Made by a program: the position numbers and the translations under genes | NCBI GenBank assembly: GCA_950295325.1 | Contig: OX485807.1 | Span: forward strand, 34,192,440-34,256,439 | Length of the DNA: 64,000 nt | Direction of reading: 5' to 3' | Origin: Polytrichum commune | Taxonomy: Eukaryota; Streptophyta; Polytrichopsida; Polytrichales; Polytrichaceae | Notes under the pieces: generated by a model | Seen by the model: only the letters and a program-made list of their open reading frames with translations | Told to the model about the DNA's origin: nothing | The model's database searches: none | Shown here: one piece after another, positions 1 to 10,208 of the stretch | How the letters are laid out: every line of letters begins with the position of its first letter | How positions within the stretch are numbered: position 1 is the first letter of the stretch

Positions 1-1909
1 ATCACCATTGGTCATCAATATGGCGAACCAAAGTCCGGTGGTTTCAGTGGAAATTATTAAGGATTGTCGACTTAGCACGGGTGGCGATGAGTACGTTGTT
101 ACCTTTCAAGTGATTAAAATGCATGACAACAAGGATGCATTTCCCATCTTGTTAGTAAGACCTTGGTTAAGAATGGCCAACGCCGTGGTAGATTGGGGAG
201 GACAAAAACCTTCCATCACTTATGGTCCTGATGATAATAGAGTCAAGGTCTCAATAACATCCTTGAGTGGTTGGGTTAGAGAGGAGATTGATCCTATTTC
301 GGATGATGAGGAGAATGGTAAGAGTATTGGAAAGTTTGATGATACATTGGTGGGGGTAGTTCAATTGAACGATGAGAAGGCTAAGATGTATTCAAGTTCA
401 GGTTTTCTAGGTCCTAGCTTTTACAACCAAGAGGATAATGGGGATTTTGCATCTTGGTTGAGACAATATCCGGAGTCCATTAGCGATGTTATGATGATGT
501 CCCATAGTTGTATTCTCCGAGATGATATGTCTAGTTCGCAGAGGGAGTATTATTTGTCTTTAGAGCCATGTGAGGTTCTCACGGAGGAAGAATGGGTACA
601 ATGATGACTCACTCCATAGATAGGTGATGTTGAAGTTAGTGATGTGAGTTTGGTACATGTAGATGAGACTCAACAGGAGAGGGCTATCTTGGAGGCTTCT
701 AAGTTAGAGGAACCTTTACATTTTAGGAGAGGGAAGGCCCCATTAGAGGTAGGAGTACAGGGTCAAGAGGAGTATTCTTCGGATGAGGCTCCTAATCTTT
801 CCGAATTGGATAAGGTAGCTAGAGTAGCTAGAAGGGCCACTAGAGAGTTGGAGAGGGAGAATGTAATTCTTCATGATAGAGAGAGGCCTAATGTCATTCA
901 TGATTTGGAAGATAGTGAGATGGGAGAATTGGAAGGACCGGAAATTCCTTTGGATGAGTTTGATGGTGTTGGCAATGCCAAAGTGAAGAAGTCGAGTCGC
1001 TACGATTTATGGGCCGATCTTAGCTCACTTAAGGCCTATATTACCTTCGGACAATTGTTGGAGATTTCACCCGTAGTTAGGAAGACTCTCAAGGAAGGAA
1101 TGTCAGTGACTAGGAGAACTAGGAAGGTTAAGCCTAGGATGGTGGCTATAGTTCAAATGCAAGGAGGAATACGAGATATCAAACCAATTGAAATTGAGGT
1201 TTTGGTGGTCGACAAGATGATTCTTAATGTGCTAGTGGATGGAGGTAGCGGACTAAACATCTTGCCGGAGCATACCATGAAGAGGTTGGGACTTAGTCTT
1301 ACGGGTTCATCACCTTTCATCATCAATATGACGAATCAAAGTCCGGCCGTGCCTTTGGGGATGATTAAGGATTGTAGGATTAGCACTGGAGGGGAAAAAT
1401 ATGTGGTCACCTTTCATATCATCAAAATGCATTCTAATAAGGATGCATTTCTCATCTTGTTAGATAGGCCATTGTTGAGAATGGCGGATGCCATAGTGGA
1501 TTGGGTAGGAGTCAAGCCATCCATTACTTATGGTCCGGAGGACAATAGGGTCAAAGTTCCCATAGGGTCGCTAGGTGGTTGGATTAGACAAGAGATTGTT
1601 TCATCTTCGGAAGATGAACGTGATGCCAAGGAGGATGGCAATAATGATGAGGCATTGATAGGAGTAGTTCATTCGGGTGGTCTAGGTCATAGTTTCTATA
1701 ATTATGGGGATGATAGGGAGTATGCCCAATGGTTGAGAGATTATCAGGAGTTCGAATTCGATGTTATGACCACGTCCCATCATGCATGTTTGAGGGATGA
1801 CATTGTTAGTTCAAGGAACGAGAAATATTCCTTGTTAGAACCATATGAGGTGCTCACCGAGGAAGAGTGGATTTTAGGGGAATTAACACTTTGGGTTGAT
1901 AGTATGTAA
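1..1909 (+). pseudogene. Decayed Ty3/gypsy-like gag-pro fragment with tandemly duplicated protease segment
   Basis: Two open stretches (8-604 and 644-1909) encode the same kind of protein. The second holds a retropepsin-like core: LVDGGSGLNILPE near 1235-1270, where the usual D-T/S-G reads D-G-G, followed by an RPLLRMADAIVDW segment. The first stretch repeats everything downstream of the active site (NMANQSPVV..., GPDDNRVKV..., VLTEEEW). The repeat offset is about 1.31 kb, and a third partial repeat of the HVDETQ segment starts near 1910. No reverse transcriptase, RNase H or integrase motifs are visible, so this is a remnant or a non-autonomous derivative. Family placement rests on the protease context only. 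Confidence 0.7.
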
Positions 1910-2475
1910 GAGAGTGACGTAAGTTTAGTACATGTAGATAGGACTCAAGATTATGATGCTATCATAGAAATGGAGAAGTTGGAGGAGCCTTTACACTTCG
2001 AGACGACATCAACGGAAATTATGGTTGGACAAGATTTCAGGGGTTATCTTCATGTACCAATGGATTGGTATGAACCCGAAAATGAGCAAGTTTGTATACC
2101 CGAGGGAGATTGGTATTATGTAAATGTTCCAATTCAAATCGGACATTGAAAGCTAGCGTGGGCATCTCGCGATCCACATAAATGTTGGGGTGAAATGTGA
2201 AGACTATGGATGAAAGACGGAATTAGAGTTTAATTGGGTTACCAACAATGTGACATCGAGACGTCCAAGGATGAAGAAGACGACCAATGTGTTACTAGTT
2301 CCGAGAAAATGTTGCCTAGACATCGATCTAGTTTGCAATGGACACTCTTAAGGATGCAATGAGTTCGCATCTTGTCGGAGGTCAATCATGGAAGAGGGTT
2401 AACCGAATTCGAGTTTGAAGACAACTTACCTTTGAAGCAAGAAATTTGGGATCTATCCCCCGATAGTCGCCAATA
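1910..2475 (+). pseudogene. Degenerate 3' internal region of the same retroelement
   Basis: The stretch starts with a third copy of the HVDxTQ...KLEEPLHF segment. It then continues in broken frame with a protein-like stretch (LHVPMDWYEPENEQV, then IPEGDWYYVNVPIQI) and ends in WDLSPDSRQ just before the probable LTR. Several stop codons interrupt it. It looks like the old 3' end of the internal coding region. I do not recognise the protein. Confidence 0.45.
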
Positions 2476-3660
2476 ATGTGAGCCCAAAATGGTGCTCACA
2501 TGTGTTCTTAACTCTTCGAAACCATTAGAAGTTATGTTTTCATGTTTTATGATTATTCACAAAAATATAAAAAGAGTGAAGTTTGAAGGAAGTTATGTTT
2601 AAGCATTAGGCTTGTGTGGAGTGGATTGATTAGAAGATTAGTAGTGTGAGGAAGCTCCTTAGTTGGGAACGTAGTAGATAAAGAACCAAGGGTAGTTCCT
2701 TGAGTTAAAAGTTTGAATTAGGATCTAGGTTGTTCGTTTGAGGGACAAAGGCTTAGAAGATAAGATGAGAGCCTACAAAGTAGGGGAGGATTACGAAGGC
2801 TTATCTTGAGGGTGCTCACCTACTCCCTCTCAACTTACTATATAAGCCCTCATTCTTCCCTCTCTCTTCCTCTTTCTTTCATGCTCCTTGACACCTCACG
2901 TGTTATAAGTGTGGGTATGTAGGAAGCAAGATAGGAGCACATGTGTATGCATGGTTTTAGGGTGAAGAGCTAAGACTAGTTAGCCTTGAGGTGGCTTGAC
3001 TTCTTGTTAGGAGTAGCTTGGGTTGGAAGAATTTAGAGTGTGACTTATAGTCTTCAAATTGTAGTACTTGGATTCATGATATCCATACTTATAATTATTT
3101 AGACTTACAAGGTTATGTTTGTGAAACATTGGAGCATTTAGTTTTGTTGGACTAACAAAGTTACATTATTGAAGTAGGTGAGCTTGTGTGTGTGTGGAGT
3201 AAGAGAGAGGCACGTAGGTATGCGAAGTTATAAGGTGAAGAGTCAAGATCAATTAGTCTTGAAGATTAGCCTTACATTATTAGATGTGGTTTAGACTCAA
3301 GGCATTCATGAACAAGTGCCTAGCTCTAGCATCTAGATTTTTAGTAGTGGAATTATAGTATTTGGATTTATAGTATTCACTCTTATAGTTCTTAGACTTA
3401 TGATGTTTAGACTTAAAGTGTTGGGATCATTAGGTAGGAAGGGGTGTGTGTAACTTTTGAATGTATTGGTGATTGACCATTGAGGTAAGTATTTTTAAAC
3501 ACTCGCACTCTTTTGGTTGAAATAAATCAAGTGCACAATCAATGGAGAGGGTGGAGGACCCCCTAATGAAAGATGGTGAGACAAAGGAGGCTAGGACAAC
3601 GGGTGCAAGGGGGTAATTACGTGTTAGTCCAAAATTCCGCACTCGGACTAGGACGAAATC
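2476..3660 (+). repeat. Probable LTR or LTR-like non-coding end of the retroelement
   Basis: It begins TGTGAGCCC directly after the last protein-like frame. It is non-coding and AT-rich. A TATA-type box (CTATATAAG near 2839) sits upstream of a pyrimidine-rich CT stretch, the arrangement expected of an LTR promoter. I did not find a second LTR in the window and cannot fix the 3' boundary. The 3660 limit is approximate. Confidence 0.4.
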
Positions 3661-4379
3661 AAGGGTGAGGATTGCGGACTGGCAGAATGTGATTTCAGAT
3701 TATGTTTTGATGAGGATTTATTATGAGAATACTGAGGACGAGATGCGCAATTTTCGAGACGACGTTGTCGAATGCTGCCGAATTAATAAACCCACGTGTA
3801 ATTGCCATTTGTTAGCACGAAACAAGATAAATGTGCCAATATCAGCATTGTCCGATAATTTGTATGCTCTAGGTTCTATTTTTCCGGGTTGCCTGGCGAC
3901 CAACGGGCCCAATGGGCAGCCCGAGGATAAAAAAAAACTCCTCCTTCCATCTTCTTTCCTTTCTGCGGCAAATTATTGTCCAGGCTGCCCGAAGACCATC
4001 GGACCGGGAGGGGCAGCCCGTGAAATAAATGTAATTTTAACCTTTCCCCCATTTTTGATTTTTTACCTACTTCTTTGTTCGTTATTGTGAACTTTACCTT
4101 CACAACTCTTGAATGGTTTAACATCGTTTGGAAGTGCATTCTTACTTTAGTTATTTTTCAATCAAAGTTACCTTGCAAGGGTTAATCAAGTTTGTAAGTG
4201 CATTCTTCTCCCCTTCCATTGCTAGTGATTTTTTTGATGCATGCATGTCTACATGAAGTATTGGGCCCACACCCTGGCCACCGCCGCTTGAAGCTGCTCC
4301 TGGCACGCCACTGCACGCATGCACGGTCCAAGGATTCTGTTGAATGCTCGAATCTAGGGTTTTGGGTTTTTATGACTAT
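3661..4379. other. No recognised gene; left flank of the CACTA element
   Basis: Short open frames run in several phases without resemblance to known families. A G+C-rich patch at 3890-4020 has repeated GGGCAGCCCG-like words. The 5' terminus of the CACTA element must lie here or further left. I did not find the CACTACAAG terminus expected from its 3' end. Confidence 0.4.
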
Positions 4380-4585
4380 ATGTAGTCATCCTTGCACAAT
4401 GACGGTGACTACTTGTAGTCATACTTCTTGCACACTGCGAATGAGTAATATTAGTCAAAGAGCAACGGTGTCGTGTGGACACATTTTTTTGGGCCCCATG
4501 TTCATGACTTTTTGTAGTCATATATGCTTCATTCAGCACCAACACTCCTCACAAATGCCCTTGACAATTTCACAGAAGGTTGGAA

Positions 4586-4782
4586 ATGGATCCGGAATCA
4601 CAACAGACTTTGTTGCAGTTGCAACTGTGGGACATGGAGGAAAAGGAGGCAGATAGGCGACATCTCACAAGTTATGCATGCTCATGCAAGAAATGCATGG
4701 GAGCAAAAATGTAGTCACAGAAACCATCCGTAAACATCTTCGACAATACCAACGGGACCCGGAATTCAAGAAATCAATCTTG
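4586..4782 (+). pseudogene. CACTA transposase N-terminal exon fragment
   Basis: ATG at 4586 opens MDPESQQTLLQLQLWDMEE, then SYACSCKKCMG with closely spaced cysteines. After one frameshift near 4708 it reads TETIRKHLRQYQRDPEFKKS. The Cys-rich CxCxxC segment followed by a T-x-x-KHL-x-x-Y-x-RDP motif is the usual start of plant TNP2-type transposases. It ends at a plausible splice donor (TTG|GTATGT). The frameshift makes it a pseudogene. Confidence 0.6.
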
Positions 4783-5053
4783 GTATGTCGGGTGGACATC
4801 AATTATTGTATTTTTGTCTTTTGATAAAGTCGTGTGTTCGCAGAATGGTACTGAATAGCTTACGATGTTGCCCCCAAACATGTAGGAAACGAGGAGACCC
4901 TATGTGCAGGCCGCAACAACTGCTGCCCTGCACTCTCTAATGTTTAGTAATCCACCATTCCCCCCAAAAAGCAAATTTGGTTCACATGGGGACCAACAAA
5001 TGCTGATGCAGACTTTTGGCCCGGATAGATTCCATGGACAGTGGGACCCATGA

Positions 5054-5472
5054 CCAGTTCCGAAGCTCACTCCGTTTACATATTGGAATAGGAAGTGGGA
5101 GGTCAAAGTATCAACACATGCATTCATGGGATGGGGTCTATTTGCATTGGAAGTGGCAAAGGTTGGGGATGAATTATTGTCATTTGTGGGGCAATGGTTT
5201 TCTAAAACGGAGTTCAAAAGCATGTGTAATGCAAACCCACAATTCATAAAATATGCACTATGGCTGAAGAAAAATATTTATCAAGATGGGAATGTCTTGA
5301 ATAGAAACATTGCTGGATACATTAATAATTCTATTGGGAGGGAAGAGGAGGCTAATGTGCAGTGGGACTATGTGTCATTGTTGGCACTGTGGAACCCCAA
5401 AGTTTGGAGATATGCCATGACCGTGGCAACAAGACGGAAGGAGACGAGTTATTCACGTATTACCCATTGAAT
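5054..5472 (+). pseudogene. SET-domain-like protein fragment inside the CACTA element
   Basis: In one frame the sequence reads KVSTHAFMGWGLFALEVAKV and continues GDELLSFVG. This has the form of the opening of a SET lysine methyltransferase domain (GWGLFA, then G-D-E-L). About 70 residues on comes NRNIAGYINNSIG followed by EEEANVQWDYV, the position and shape of the SET R-F-I-N-H-S-C-x-P-N segment. After a one-base frameshift near 5440 it ends GDELFTYYPLN then stop, like the C-terminal G-E-E-L-x-x-x-Y of SET domains. The conserved N-H-S-C is N-N-S-I here, so catalysis is doubtful. Identification is by motif order only. The piece lies between two transposase segments, either in an intron or as a separate captured gene. 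Confidence 0.55.
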
Positions 5473-5888
5473 TGAATGCCAATGGTGCTTAACATTGTGG
5501 CACGGAGGCATTGCTTCATCTCATATAATTTAGTGAGAGGGTAGCACATACAGACTGTTCGTGTGGGAAACCCAGATGAAAACCACGTTTGTAGTCATTG
5601 CTTTGGACTTTATGACTGCAATTACAAAATGTAGGCATTGTTTTGGACTTCATGACTGCAATTACAAAATGTAGGCATTGTTTTGGACTTCATGACTGCA
5701 ATTACAAAATGTAGGCATTGTTTTGGACTTCATGACTGCAATTACAAAATGTAGTCATTGTTAAGGACTTCATGACTGTAATTACAAAATGTAGTCATTG
5801 TTAAGGACTTCATGACTGCAATCACAAAATATGGTCATTGTTTTGGACTCCATGACTGTGGAGGTGATCATATATACTAACATAAACC
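5473..5888. repeat. 40-bp minisatellite within the CACTA element
   Basis: A 40-bp unit (TTTTGGACTTCATGACTGCA, then ATTACAAAATGTAGGCATTG) repeats head to tail from about 5590 to 5860. There are about six and a half copies, starting near 5601, 5641, 5681, 5721, 5761, 5801 and 5841. The units carry CATGACT and TAGTCAT words, the same vocabulary as the element's subterminal repeats. The flanks to 5888 show nothing else. Confidence 0.9.
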
Positions 5889-7445
5889 GTGCAATGTGGA
5901 TTTGTCTTGTCATGCTTGAAGTCTGAAAGTGTGTCCGAATGCGAAGAAGAATGCGAAGACGATGTTCGTCGCAGGCGGTCGAGGGAGGATCCACAGTGTA
6001 CTGGAAGCGAAGACGAAGATTTTGAAGTGTTGAGAATGATAACAGAGTGTCTTGTGAGGTATAACAACAACAACTCTACGGGATGTAATGTTGGATTCGA
6101 CGATGACGTAGATGCCCATGTCGTAGATACGGATGAGTGTGGGGAGGAAGACCTTGCGAACGTACTGCATGAATCGAATATTCCTTTGTACGAGGGTGCT
6201 CGGACAACACGTCTAGTGGTAGTGTTGCTTCTATTGAATTGTTTCACGGTTTTTGGAGTTTCGAATGCATGTGCAGATGAGATTTTAAAGCTAGTCAGCG
6301 AACTTCTTCCAGCCGGAAATAATCTACCAAAGTCGCACTACGAAGGGAAGAAGTTATTGAGATTGTTGGGCCTTTCGTATGACTATCCATGCTTGCAGAA
6401 ACGGATGTTGTCTCTTCCGCAAACAATTGGCAGATGCATTGAACTGTCCAAAATGCGGACAAATGCGGTACACATCGGAGAACAACAAAAGGCCTGCAAA
6501 GGTCCTAAGGCACTTTCCATTGATACCCCACTTGAAGCGCATGTTTCGTTGTGCCCGCCTTGGACATTTGAACAAATGGCACATAACAAAAAAAGGTTTG
6601 CAAGGGAATATTGAGTGCGTTCCGGACTCGAAAGCATGGAAACACATAGATGCTATGTATCCTGAGTTTGCATCCTCCGATAGAAATATACGACTAGGAA
6701 TGGCCCTAGATGGTGTGAACCCATTCTCCAACCAGTCATTGAGCCACCCTACTTGGCCGGTTGTGCTTTTGAATTACAACTTGCCGCCGTGGTTGATCAC
6801 CAAGCGATTTTTCCTTATGTTGGTGCTCATAATTCCTGGAAAAGAGAGTGTGACATCAGAAAACATAGATGTGTATTTGGCGCCCCTTATTGAGGAGTTG
6901 TAGGAGTTGTAGGGTGGTATCCATGCGGTTGATGTTTCTGATGAAAATTAAAACTGCGATTTCATCCTTAAGGCCATTTTGATGTGGTGCATTCATGATT
7001 CCCCGCATATGGTCTTGTCTCTGGATAGGTGACAAAGGGATATAGAGGATGCACGGAATGCGGTCCCAATGTTTCCACACGCCAATCTGCAGTGCTTGGG
7101 AAAAATCTATATTTGGGACATCGGAGGTACTTGAGCCGAAGTCACCCATATCGACGCATGCGGGCGTCTTTTGATAGCAGAGAAGAAAGGCGAGCACCAC
7201 CCTGCCCTTTAACCAGGTGGGACATAATGCGGCATGCCCATGCAAGGGAGAGGTGGTTGAATGCCTCAAAGGACAACAAACCAGGAGGAGACAATGATCC
7301 AGTGTACCAAACAATAGTGAAGAGGTTATCAGCCTTGTACAGTCTCCCGTATTGGCAGGTCAGTGTGTGGCACTCCATGCACCAGTCATGCAGTGCATTG
7401 AAGCAACTAACATTTGTAATTAGTGGACGTGTTTGTGATGATTAA
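5889..7445 (+). pseudogene. CACTA transposase core (TNP2/Transposase_21-like), broken
   Basis: An acidic leader (5889-6150) is followed by LHESNIPLYEGARTTRL, LLPAGNNLPKSHYEGKKLL, then after a +1 shift near 6385 HACRNGCCLFRKQLAD and ALNCPKCGQMRY. Next come PAKVLRHFPLIPHLKRMF, MALDGVNPFSNQS, LNYNLPPWL, and DVYLAPLIEEL ending in TAG at 6901. Further TAG and TAA codons follow, then another frame carries VTKGYRGCTECG, GHRRYLSRSHPYRRM and LPYWQ (7029-7360). Order and spacing match the Transposase_21 domain of plant CACTA elements. At least two frameshifts and several stops show it is dead. Confidence 0.85.
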
Positions 7446-8464
7446 ATGTATGTATGATGACTGTAAGTAGTCATCATCTTTAAAATTATGCCCAAACAAA
7501 CATATACAATGTGTGGAATTGAAAAGTGATGACTAATCTACCGAGGTGTTGGGAATGGTGGCAGTATCTTTTGGTTTGGCATGTTCTGGATCCCATGCAT
7601 TGCGAAAAAAACTTGTGCGAGAATATCATGAAGACAATCTGAGGCTTGAAAGATACACTGAAAGTGCGATTGGATATGAAGGAAGCAAACATAAGGCCGG
7701 AGCTTCATCCAGTGGACGATGGTGGGAATGGCATGACGGTCTTGCCAGCTACTCCGTACGTGCTGTCCAAGTCAGAGAAGATAGTCTTCCTAAAGATTAT
7801 TCGCGAGCTCAAGACTCCGAGCAATTACGCTGGGCAATTGTCAAAGAAAATCACAGTGGATGGGCAGTTGCGGGGTCTCAAATCGCATGACTACCACATT
7901 TTGATGCAACAAATTCTTCCTTTATGTTTGCGAACACTATTACCTAAGGAAGTTCGAGTGGCAATCATACGAATGAGCAGGGTCTTTGCACGCATTTGCG
8001 CAAAGTCTCTAGATCCGTCAACAATGACAGACCTAATGGAGGAAACTGCGACGACCATGTGCATGTTGGAGAAAGTTTTCCCACCGTCATTCTTTGATGT
8101 GATGTCTCATTTGCCAATTCACTTAGTGCAACAGTTGATCATTTGTGGGCCAGTCCACACACGATGGATGTACCCTGTGGAACGGTATTTGAAGACATTG
8201 AAGGGTTACGTATGCCAACGCGCACAGCCTGAGGGCTCCATGGCAAGAGGCTGTATGGAGGAGGCGATTGGATATTGCACAGAGTACATGCAAAATTGTA
8301 GTGTGACAGCTCGTCGTGTATGGGACGACACTGAAGAGCCTAGTATGAATGAAGAACTTTTAGAAGGCAAAGGGAGACGACGTGTATTGACAGCATACTT
8401 GCAACACTGGATTCATGAGTTTGTCATAAACAACGCCGAAATACTAGAAGACTACAGGGAGTAA
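7446..8464 (+). pseudogene. CACTA transposase C-terminal DUF4218-like region
   Basis: Near 7575 the frame gives LDPMHCEKNLCENIMKTI, the conserved Met-His-x-x-Lys-Asn block before DUF4218. A long open frame to 8464 then reads LKSHDYHILMQQILPL, FPPSFFDVMSHLPIHLV, GPVHTRWMYPVERYLKTLKG, and RAQPEGSMARG. These are landmarks of the DUF4218 region of plant TNP2-type transposases. This 272-codon stretch is intact but cut off from the core by the earlier lesions. Sequence around 7340-7480 partly echoes the MH-x-x-KN block in other frames, suggesting a local duplication. Confidence 0.8.
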
Positions 8465-8756
8465 GCACACGAACTCCTTTTACGTTTCATAGCAACAACA
8501 TCGAAGAGAAACACTGTGTGTAGTCGCATATTTGGAGAAGATGACAAGAGAGAAACATTGTGTGTAGTCGCATATTTGGAGACGATGACTAGAGAGAAAC
8601 ACTGTGTGTAGTCGCATATTTGGAGAAGATGACTAGAGAGAAACACTGTGTGTAGTTGCATATTTGGAGAAGATGACTAGAGAGAAATTCACTGTGTGTA
8701 GTTGCATATTTGGAGAAGATGACTAGCTATGTTTTGCAAGATGTAGTGAGAATGTA
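8465..8756. repeat. 44-bp minisatellite between DUF4218 and DUF4216 parts
   Basis: The unit (AGAAACACTGTGTGTAGTCG, then CATATTTGGAGAAGATGACTAG) repeats about five times from about 8501 to 8725. TAGTCG or TAGTTG falls at 8521, 8565, 8609, 8653 and 8699, giving a period of 44 bp with a last step of 46. TAGTCG resembles the TAGTCAT subterminal word of the element. It splits what is normally one transposase reading frame. Confidence 0.9.
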
Positions 8757-9599
8757 ATGAGAGGAAGAGAGGTGGGAACTGTGCGACTAAGCAAAGGTAA
8801 TCTGGGACACTGCAGGAGGTACGGAAATGATATGAGGAGAAGAGAGCAGGCCAGACGTGCAGAGTGCGGAAGCGGTACTCGACATTTAATGCTAATGGAA
8901 TGGCTCCCTAGTGTAGTGGACGATGACATCGCGAGGGGGGATGTTGTATCGGATGATGTGCGAGCACTCTTACTGCCACCCTCTAGAGATGCAAAAGGGT
9001 ACAGGTCGATGTATGCGTATGGAAATCATATAAGAGTACGTGGAGCTGAAGCGGATTTGTCTACTTGTGACAGTGGTGTCGCCGCCACGTTTTTGCAGTC
9101 ATGTCGCTCTAGCAGTAGCGACAAGAACATGAGGACAACTAATCTGGAATATGTTAGGTGGGTGGAGGAGATAATAAGCGTGGACTATGGTAAATTTGAG
9201 GTTGTTGTGTTGTATTGCACATGGGCACGAGCAAATAGGAGTGGTGCCCGCGCCACAATGAAGAGCGATGAATATGGTTTCACACTCTTCAAATTTGATC
9301 GCTTGATTCCTTATTCAGCATATTCATTTGCATTTCCCCTTCATGTGTAACAAGTTTTTTTTGTGGATGATGGGGGGAATGATGGATGGAAAATTGTTTT
9401 GCGGAGAGAGCCACGAAGTTGTAGAGTCCCTTCAAAGGTGGATGGAGGACCAGATTTGCAGGCATTGCAAATAGGTAGAAGCACGGAACACCACGGCCTT
9501 GGGGACCTCTTCAGTGACATTGACCGTGCACATGACACCCATGTGTTGGCGGGATTAGAGATTCTAACTCCGGAGGATGTTATATTAGCATCGCATTGA
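8757..9599 (+). pseudogene. CACTA transposase DUF4216-like region with one nonsense codon
   Basis: The frame reads LEYVRWVEEIISVDYGKFEV, VVLYCTWARANRS, and KSDEYGFTLFKFDRLIPY. Then a single TAA at 9348-9350 interrupts before QVFFVDDGGNDGWKIVLRRE. The order (a DYG patch, a W, DEYGFTLxxF, and QVFxVDD near the end) is that of DUF4216, the last domain of many plant CACTA transposases. The frame is the same on both sides of the TAA, so a nonsense mutation is the only lesion seen in this stretch. Confidence 0.75.
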
Positions 9600-10190
9600 A
9601 GGTCGTGCATGAGGATCCACATTGTGAAGACAATGTTGGCGAACACTAGGAAGGGAGGTCGCATGGCAAAGACAAATGCTATGTGCATGTATCGATCTAT
9701 ATGTACTATATAGACTATGTATGTGCATTTTTTTCAAATAATAAATAAAGTATGATGTTGTGTAAAATTAATAGGACGTGTGAGCAATGCAAATGAATTA
9801 AATTATGCTTATACTACAATGAATGCACCTAAAAGTAACGTAAATGTCCTTGGCAATAGACAATTTGGTCAACCACATAATACCGGGGACTCCCTACACG
9901 TACAAGCGTGAAAGAAATGTAAATGCATCCCAACAAGCACTCTCTATTGGGATCTGGAAACCATAGTCATATGGGTATCAATTTTAGTCACATGGACCGT
10001 TATGAAAATGTAAAATATGGGGACAAAATGTTCCCAACACGTTCTCTGCAGAGTTCCCGGCAAAACTTGTCCAATCTCAATAAAACCTTAGTCATATGAT
10101 GACTAACGTGTGTTCAGTCATCACTTTGGTTCAATATGACTTCCCTGCAACCAATAGTCATATCCGGTCATATGGCCCTAGTCAATTTTT
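9600..10190. other. Non-coding 3' tail of the CACTA element
   Basis: AT-rich and without a supported frame. TAGTCAT and ATGACTA words accumulate in the last 110 bases (10088, 10097, 10112, 10150, 10160), in both orientations, as expected for the transposase-binding subterminal region. Confidence 0.6.
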
Positions 10191-10208
10191 CGTGCTCTCC
10201 TTGTAGTG
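10191..10208 (+). mobile_element. 3' terminal inverted repeat of the CACTA element
   Basis: CGTGCTCTCCTTGTAGTG; the complement starts CACTACAAGGAG, the canonical form of a CACTA terminus. The adjacent CTG may be the 3-bp target duplication, which cannot be confirmed without the left end. Confidence 0.7.

Larger units (their letters stand above)
4380..10208 (+). mobile_element. Degenerate CACTA (En/Spm) DNA transposon
   Basis: The region contains, in order, an N-terminal TNP2-type segment, a SET-like frame, a Transposase_21-type core, a DUF4218-like region and a DUF4216-like region, all on +. Subterminal TAGTCAT/ATGACTA words cluster at both ends: 4370-4530, 4710 and 5590 on the left, 10085-10190 on the right. 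The right end reads CGTGCTCTCCTTGTAGTG, finishing at 10208. Its complement, CACTACAAGGAGAGCACG, is a typical CACTA terminus. The matching left terminus was not found, so the left limit is only where the subterminal repeats begin. Frameshifts and stops make the transposase non-functional. Confidence 0.85.
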
